Positions 34,087 to 38,232 of a DNA stretch of 38,232 bases are shown piece by piece. Position 1 is the first letter of the stretch; each line of letters starts with the position of its first letter. The stretch is from contig JACQGX010000258.1 of NCBI GenBank assembly GCA_016199265.1, forward strand, positions 1 through 38,232, given 5' to 3'. Origin of the DNA: Chloroflexota bacterium. Lineage in GTDB: Bacteria > Chloroflexota > UBA11872 > UBA12225. A program made the translations under genes and the position numbers. A model generated the notes under the pieces. That model saw nothing but the letters and a program-made list of their open reading frames with translations, did no database searches and had not been told where the DNA came from.

Positions 34087-34487
34087 CGTGTGTCGTGTGG
34101 CGCTTCACGTTTCACGATCTGTTCGATCGTTCCCAGCATGAATTCCAGGTCAAACGGCTTGGCGACGAAGGCGGCGATCTTGGGAGCGCCGCTATCGACG
34201 CGGTCGACGCGAGCAGCGGCGCTCATCACGATGACGGGCAGCCGGGCGAGCTCCGGGTGCTCGCCCATCCGGCGGAGCAATTCTCGCCCGTCCATGCGCG
34301 GCATCATCACATCCAGTACGACGAGGTCGGGACGCTCGGCGGGCAGCATCTCGAGCGCCTGCTGACCGTTGCTCGCGACGACGACCGAGTAGCCCTCATC
34401 TTCGAGCACGGCTGCGACAATGTCGCGGATGTCGGGCTCGTCGTCGACGACCATGATCTTCTTGGCGGGTGGGGGGGAAGGTGTCAC
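34083..34487 (-). CDS. Single-domain response regulator
   Basis: A 134-aa CheY-like receiver with no output domain. Acidic pocket VVDDEPD, phosphoacceptor Asp in LVVLDVMMPRMDG, switch Ser in VIVMSAAAR and Lys in FVAKPFD. The GTG start overlaps the KaiC-like stop by four bases (GTGA), so the two are coupled and probably work together. The C-terminal KREAPHDTR is encoded by a GTGAAAC/GTGAAGC-like heptad sequence. The cognate kinase is unknown; the PAS kinase at 7.5 kb is one candidate. Confidence 0.93.
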   Translation of the reverse strand: MTPSPPPAKKIMVVDDEPDIRDIVAAVLEDEGYSVVVASNGQQALEMLPAERPDLVVLDVMMPRMDGRELLRRMGEHPELARLPVIVMSAAARVDRVDSGAPKIAAFVAKPFDLEFMLGTIEQIVKREAPHDTR

Positions 34488-36040
34488 ATGCGGTTACCCG
34501 TTTCGCCAGGCTGCGCTTCAGCTCCGGCGGTTTCCGGCTCGGTCGTTACATCGCGGCGGCCAGCGCCGGTCCAGACTGACTCGGTGGTTCGAGAGGTATC
34601 AGCGATTTCAATACCGCGGTTGGTGATGACGAACTCGCGAATCGCGGTGTCGTAGCTGCTCTCGCGCACCTTGACGATCGAGGCGAACCGGCGCAGTTGC
34701 GAGTGCAGCTCGACGTAACGCAGGAGGATCGCGTTTTCCCCCACGGCGGACACCATCGTCACCGGCATCTCGACCGCGCCGCCAACCAGGGTGCTCGCCA
34801 CGGCACTGAACATACTGGTCACGCCGCGCGCCTGCAGATGGTGCAGCAGCGCGGTCAGGAAGTCGGAGTGTCGCTGTGGATGCAGCGTGAGATGCACGAT
34901 ATCGTCGGCAGAATCGACGAACAGCCGCCGAGGTCGGTGCTGGTCGATTCGTTCAAGCAGCGCCCGTGCCCAGACGTCGATCGTCGTCTCGTACGGCGAG
35001 TGCCACAAGATCTGCAGGCGGCCGGCGTCGATGTGGGGCTCGATCGCGAGCCCGGCGGCCTCCGCCTTGCGCTTGAGCGTGCCGTGTCGCTCGCGGAACG
35101 ACGCGAGCAGGCCACCCTCGCCGTGCGCCGTGCCGGCGGCGAGAAAGTGCAGGCCGGTGAGCGTCTTGCCGGCTCCCGGCGCACCGTAGACGAGCGTCGA
35201 GGAGCCGGCCATCAGCCCGCCATGCAGCATGACGTCGAGCCCGCCGATACCCGTTGACAGGCGCCGCCCCGCACCTGGCTGCTCAGGCAACACAGGTGGC
35301 ACGATCGTCTCGAGGCGCGGATAGACCTGAAGGCCCTGGTGCGTGATTTCATAGGCGTGCCGGCCACGCAGATGGCTCACGCCGCGTATCTTCTTCACGC
35401 GCAGCAGCCGCACGTCGCGCAGGTCAAGGCTCTGCTCTTCGAGTGTGATCGTCCCGTCGACGTGCGTGCCAACCGGCCGCTCGTCTTCGCCGGCGTAGTC
35501 GGCCAGCAGCAGTGTCGTGCAACCAAGCGCCGTCGACTGCGTATTGAGCTCCTGGGCGAAGCGACGAAAATCGATCGGCGAAGCGGCGACGTCGCCAAAG
35601 AGCCGGGCACCATCGACCACGAGCAACGTCGCCCGATGCTCGCGCAACAGCCGGCGAACCATATCGAGCACCGCGTCGAGGCCGCCCGTGCTCAGCTCGT
35701 CATAGAGGCTGACGCAGTGAACACGCTCGGCGATAAGCGACGGTTCGAAGAAGGTAAAGCCTCGCAGGTGCGCCAGCATCTTGCCAAGCGATGCGGCGAG
35801 CGTGGTGGCGATCACCGCGGTGCCGTCCTGCCTCACGTGGTGGAAGGCAATCTGGTTGGCCAGCGTGGTCTTGCCGGTGCCGGGAGGCCCGCTGATCAGG
35901 TACGTGTTGCCCTTCACGAGCCCGCCGTTGAGCACCTCGTCTAGACCTGGAATACCGGTCGAAAGCCGAGCCAGGTCAGGAATGTCGCCTGCACCGGCTG
36001 AGCGGGCGTGCTGCGTTGTGCTGCTTGACTGCCCGTGCAT
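34484..36040 (-). CDS. Double KaiC-like ATPase (RecA superfamily)
   Basis: A 518-aa protein with two KaiC domains: Walker A GPPGTGKTT near residue 51 and GAPGAGKTL near 286, with LSTGIPGLDEVLNGG and LSTGIGGLDVMLHGG preceding them. The C-terminal part matches KaiC CII by eye (AILLRYVELHSQLRRFASIVKVRESSYDTAIREF). The catalytic Glu pair after Walker A is missing in domain 1 (ATTLAASLG) and only partly kept in domain 2 (ASFRERHG). The CII phosphosite pair Ser-Thr appears as Ser-Ala (MVSAVGENAIL). There is no KaiA or KaiB nearby. It is coupled to a response regulator, so a signalling role is more likely than a clock. Confidence 0.88.
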   Translation of the reverse strand: MHGQSSSTTQHARSAGAGDIPDLARLSTGIPGLDEVLNGGLVKGNTYLISGPPGTGKTTLANQIAFHHVRQDGTAVIATTLAASLGKMLAHLRGFTFFEPSLIAERVHCVSLYDELSTGGLDAVLDMVRRLLREHRATLLVVDGARLFGDVAASPIDFRRFAQELNTQSTALGCTTLLLADYAGEDERPVGTHVDGTITLEEQSLDLRDVRLLRVKKIRGVSHLRGRHAYEITHQGLQVYPRLETIVPPVLPEQPGAGRRLSTGIGGLDVMLHGGLMAGSSTLVYGAPGAGKTLTGLHFLAAGTAHGEGGLLASFRERHGTLKRKAEAAGLAIEPHIDAGRLQILWHSPYETTIDVWARALLERIDQHRPRRLFVDSADDIVHLTLHPQRHSDFLTALLHHLQARGVTSMFSAVASTLVGGAVEMPVTMVSAVGENAILLRYVELHSQLRRFASIVKVRESSYDTAIREFVITNRGIEIADTSRTTESVWTGAGRRDVTTEPETAGAEAQPGETGNRM

Positions 36041-36260
36041 ATGGTTCTCTTTGTCTCCGGCGCCGTCCAGATCCGTCGATCCTCAGTCGTCGCTCGTCAT
36101 CTACGTCTACTACGATGGTACCCGTCGATAGCCGAAACCTCTCGCCGCTGTCGACGCACCGTCCGGCGCTTGCGCAGGCTCGCACGAGTACGAGGTCATG
36201 CCACATCACCAGATGGACTAAGCGTGATGGCACTCGCCGCGTGCTTCGGGCTTCTGGAGG

Positions 36261-36329
36261 CTAGACCAAAGCCATTGTGGAACCCGCAGGGCGCCTCACT
36301 TTGCACTTTGCACTCTGCACTTGGTCTAG
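36261..36329 (-). repeat. 69-bp stop-codon-linked repeat element, copy B (best preserved)
   Basis: Terminal inverted repeats CTAGACCAAAG and CTTGGTCTAG (one extra A in one arm). Internally CACTTTG, CACTTTG and CACTCTG heptads and a GTGGAACCCGCAGG core shared with the other copies. On the minus strand the element starts one base before the TAG stop of mrp and provides that codon. Confidence 0.92.
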
Positions 36330-37129
36330 GTTCCCTCCCTCAGCTTCGCCTCCACCCGCCGCGCGATGCGCCGGAACGTCTCCGCCTGCGTCGAGCCGGG
36401 CGACGCCGTCACCAGTGGGTGCCCGGCGTCGATGCCGCGGCTGATGCCGACGTCCATCGGCACGCGCCCGAGCAGCTCCAGTTGCTCGTCCTCGATGACC
36501 CAGTCGCGCTCGCTGCGGTGGAACACCTCTACGTGCTCGCCGCAGTGCGGGCAATTCAGGTAGCTCATGTTTTCGACGACGCCCAGCACGTTCAGCCCCG
36601 CCTTGCGGTACAGCCCCAGCGACCGGCCGGCGTCGAGCAGTGAGAGGTCCTGTGGTGTGGTCACGACTACGACGCCGTCGATCTGTACGTCTCGCACCAG
36701 CGTCTGCTGCGGTTCGCCGCTGCCCGGTGGCAGGTCGATGAGCAGATAGTCCGTCTCGCCCCACATCACGTCGCGCACCGTCTGCTTTACCAGGCTCGCC
36801 ACCAGCGGCTGCTCCGCGAGCACCACGTCCTTCTCTCCCACGAGCAGCCCAAACGACATCACCTTGATCCCGTAGCGCTCGAGCGGCGGAATGTACGGTT
36901 CGCGGCTCGCCCGCGCGATCGGCACCAACGCGCGTGTCGACTCCTGGCGGTGCACCCCCAACATCAGCGGCACGTTCGGCCCATAGACGTCGGCGTCGAA
37001 GATTCCCACTCGTGCGCCCCTCTGCGCCAACGCCAGCGCCAGGTTCACCGTCACCGTCGTCTTCCCCACGCCGCCCTTGCCGCTGGCCACCGCCACAATG
37101 TTCGCGACGCCCTCAATCCGCTGTCCCAT
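36326..37129 (-). CDS. Mrp/NBP35-type P-loop ATPase, short form
   Basis: Iron-sulfur carrier ATPase of 267 aa without the N-terminal MIP18 domain found in the 21.8-kb paralogue. Deviant Walker A ASGKGGVGKTT, DADVYGPNVPLM, LIDLPPGSGE and a CPHC pair in YLNCPHCGEH. The start is the ATG at 37129; the track's TTG adds MDFGLWTLDFGP, which is translated from the GGACTTT heptads. It follows ddl, with only a repeat hairpin between them. The stop comes from the 69-bp element. Confidence 0.92.
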   Translation of the reverse strand: MGQRIEGVANIVAVASGKGGVGKTTVTVNLALALAQRGARVGIFDADVYGPNVPLMLGVHRQESTRALVPIARASREPYIPPLERYGIKVMSFGLLVGEKDVVLAEQPLVASLVKQTVRDVMWGETDYLLIDLPPGSGEPQQTLVRDVQIDGVVVVTTPQDLSLLDAGRSLGLYRKAGLNVLGVVENMSYLNCPHCGEHVEVFHRSERDWVIEDEQLELLGRVPMDVGISRGIDAGHPLVTASPGSTQAETFRRIARRVEAKLREGT

Positions 37130-37131
37130 AG

Positions 37132-37213
37132 GTCCAAAGTCCAAAGTCCAAAGTCCAAAGTCCAAGGTCAGCCCGCCACTTCCTCGGACTTTGGACTTTG
37201 GACTTTGGACTTT
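37132..37213. repeat. GTCCAAA heptad inverted repeat at the ddl stop
   Basis: Four exact GTCCAAA units plus one GTCCAAG (37132-37166) face four exact GGACTTT units (37186-37213) across a 19-bp loop, giving a stem of about 28 bp. The last unit merges with the ddl TAA (37212-37214). It fills the whole space between ddl and mrp, with no poly-T. Confidence 0.95.
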
Positions 37214-38232
37214 ACGTCGTGTTCCGTTCTTGCCACCGCTCGATCGCCAACTGGATCAGCCGGTCAATCAGCTCGCCGTACGAGATACCCGTCGCCTCCC
37301 ACAGCTTGGGGTACATACTGATCGGCGTGAAGCCCGGCAGCGTGTTGATCTCGTTGACCAGGATCTCGTGCGTGTCGCGCCGCACGAAGAAGTCGACGCG
37401 CGCCAGCCCGGCGCACTCGAGCGCCAGGAAGACCTTGACCGTGAGGTTGCGCACGCGCTCGCTCACCTCGGGAGGCAGCGGCGCCGGGATCAGGAGCTCC
37501 GATTTCCCGTCGAGGTATTTGGCGCGGTAGTCGTAGAACTCGTTGCACGGCACAATCTCGCCGGGTACCGATGCTTCCGGACGGTGGTTGCCGAGCACCG
37601 CCACCTCGATCTCGCGGCTGTCGACGAACTCCTCCACCAGGATCTTCTCGTCGTGCCGGAAGGCTTCGACGATCGCGTCGGGCAGCTCGGCGGCGTCGTG
37701 CACCTTGCTTATCCCCACGCTCGAGCCCAGATTGGCCGGCTTGACGAAGCACGGGTAGCCGAACCGCGATGCCTCCCGCAGCACGCCGTCGCGGTCCTCG
37801 CGCCACTGCCAGCGGCGGAACGAGACCCACTCGCCTACCGGCAGCCCGTGGTAGCGCAGGACCTCCTTCATCTTGACCTTGTCCATCCCCAACGCCGAGC
37901 CGAGCACACCGGCGCCGACGTAAGGGATGTTGGCCAACTCCAGGAATCCCTGCACGGTGCCGTCCTCGCCGTGAGGGCCGTGCAGCACGGGAAAGACGAC
38001 GTCGAGTGGTTCCTGGAGCGCCGCGCCGGCGCGCCCGTCGTCGAAGGTCACCAACGCGTGCGCCCGCGGGTCGGCGACGAGCGCAGTGCCTGGTGACCCG
38101 TTTTCAGATTCGGGCGCATCGACGGAGGCACCGCCGCCGGCGAGCAGCACCCGCGCCTGTGAGGGCTGCAGCCACTTGCCTTGCCTGGTGATGCCGATCG
38201 GCACGATCTCGTACTTCTCGGTGTCGACTGCC
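37212..38232 (-). CDS. ddl: D-alanine--D-alanine ligase (5' end outside window)
   Basis: Peptidoglycan precursor enzyme joining two D-Ala with ATP. At least 339 residues are present; the frame is open to the window edge (AVDTEKYEIVPIGITRQGKW), so the start lies beyond 38232. ATP-grasp features: VFPVLHGPHGEDGTVQGFLE, FVKPANLGSSVGISKV, VEEFVDSREIEVAVLGN and metal-binding EINTLPGFTPISMYPKLW. Ends in RNTT followed at once by the heptad hairpin. It is first of a minus-strand pair with mrp. Confidence 0.96.
   Translation of the reverse strand, partial: AVDTEKYEIVPIGITRQGKWLQPSQARVLLAGGGASVDAPESENGSPGTALVADPRAHALVTFDDGRAGAALQEPLDVVFPVLHGPHGEDGTVQGFLELANIPYVGAGVLGSALGMDKVKMKEVLRYHGLPVGEWVSFRRWQWREDRDGVLREASRFGYPCFVKPANLGSSVGISKVHDAAELPDAIVEAFRHDEKILVEEFVDSREIEVAVLGNHRPEASVPGEIVPCNEFYDYRAKYLDGKSELLIPAPLPPEVSERVRNLTVKVFLALECAGLARVDFFVRRDTHEILVNEINTLPGFTPISMYPKLWEATGISYGELIDRLIQLAIERWQERNTT

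Noticed and set aside
37130-37165. MDFGLWTLDFGP as the true N-terminus of the short Mrp
   Set aside because: It is translated GGACTTT heptad repeat from a TTG; the ATG at 37129 begins the family sequence.
37132-37213. CRISPR array
   Set aside because: Units are 7 bp with no spacers, arranged as two inverted arms; there are no cas genes nearby.

Overview
This is a high-GC bacterial window with about 33 protein genes, no rRNA or tRNA that I can see, and no phage, integrase or transposase. A member of Chloroflexota or a near relative fits best. The secreted Asp-box protein ends in a C-terminal module I associate with Chloroflexota, and the window also has a Uma2 nuclease, CIRCE-controlled GroEL and many GC-rich intergenic repeats. 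No marker gene settles the lineage, so this placement is inference.

Layout. 1-4 kb (-): MetE-core methyltransferase, acyl-CoA synthetase and an HD phosphohydrolase. 4-10.4 kb: an RsmC-like methyltransferase, a secreted Asp-box propeller protein, a decayed methyltransferase, a PAS histidine kinase, a membrane protein and a metallophosphoesterase. 10.4-13.2 kb (+): GlpQ, a FAH-family hydrolase and a four-carbon acid-sugar kinase, facing a glycyl radical enzyme and its activase (13.2-16.5 kb, -). 16.8-19.3 kb: Uma2, then a TlpA-glutaredoxin-CcdA thiol/disulfide operon. 19.5-21.6 kb: GroEL behind a 72-aa unknown protein and a CIRCE operator. 21.8-24.5 kb (+): Mrp/ApbC ATPase, a DUF192 lipoprotein and two small unknown genes. 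24.6-30 kb (-): thiolase, 3-hydroxyacyl-CoA dehydrogenase, methylmalonyl-CoA mutase large subunit, crotonase and the mutase B12-binding subunit, which together form an acyl-CoA / methylmalonyl-CoA module. 30-38 kb: HD-GYP protein, GalE, rhomboid protease, response regulator plus double KaiC-like ATPase, a second Mrp and the 3' part of D-Ala-D-Ala ligase.

The most unusual feature is outside the genes. Many gene 3' ends carry short repeats with a seven-base period, often arranged as two inverted arms, and the repeat commonly begins at or within a few bases of the stop codon. One family is a diverged but gapless 69-bp element present three times (1195-1263, 33224-33292, 36261-36329). Each copy has CTAG-type inverted ends, each sits at the 3' end of a gene in the same orientation relative to that gene, and in each the codon frame places the element's TAG, TAA or (mutated) TAC exactly at the stop position. 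Other hairpins of the same style follow ddl, glutaredoxin, Mrp, the 83-aa gene and the 72-aa gene. In several genes the repeat is translated as a C-terminal tail. I regard this stop-codon-linked heptad repeat system as the best candidate for something undescribed.
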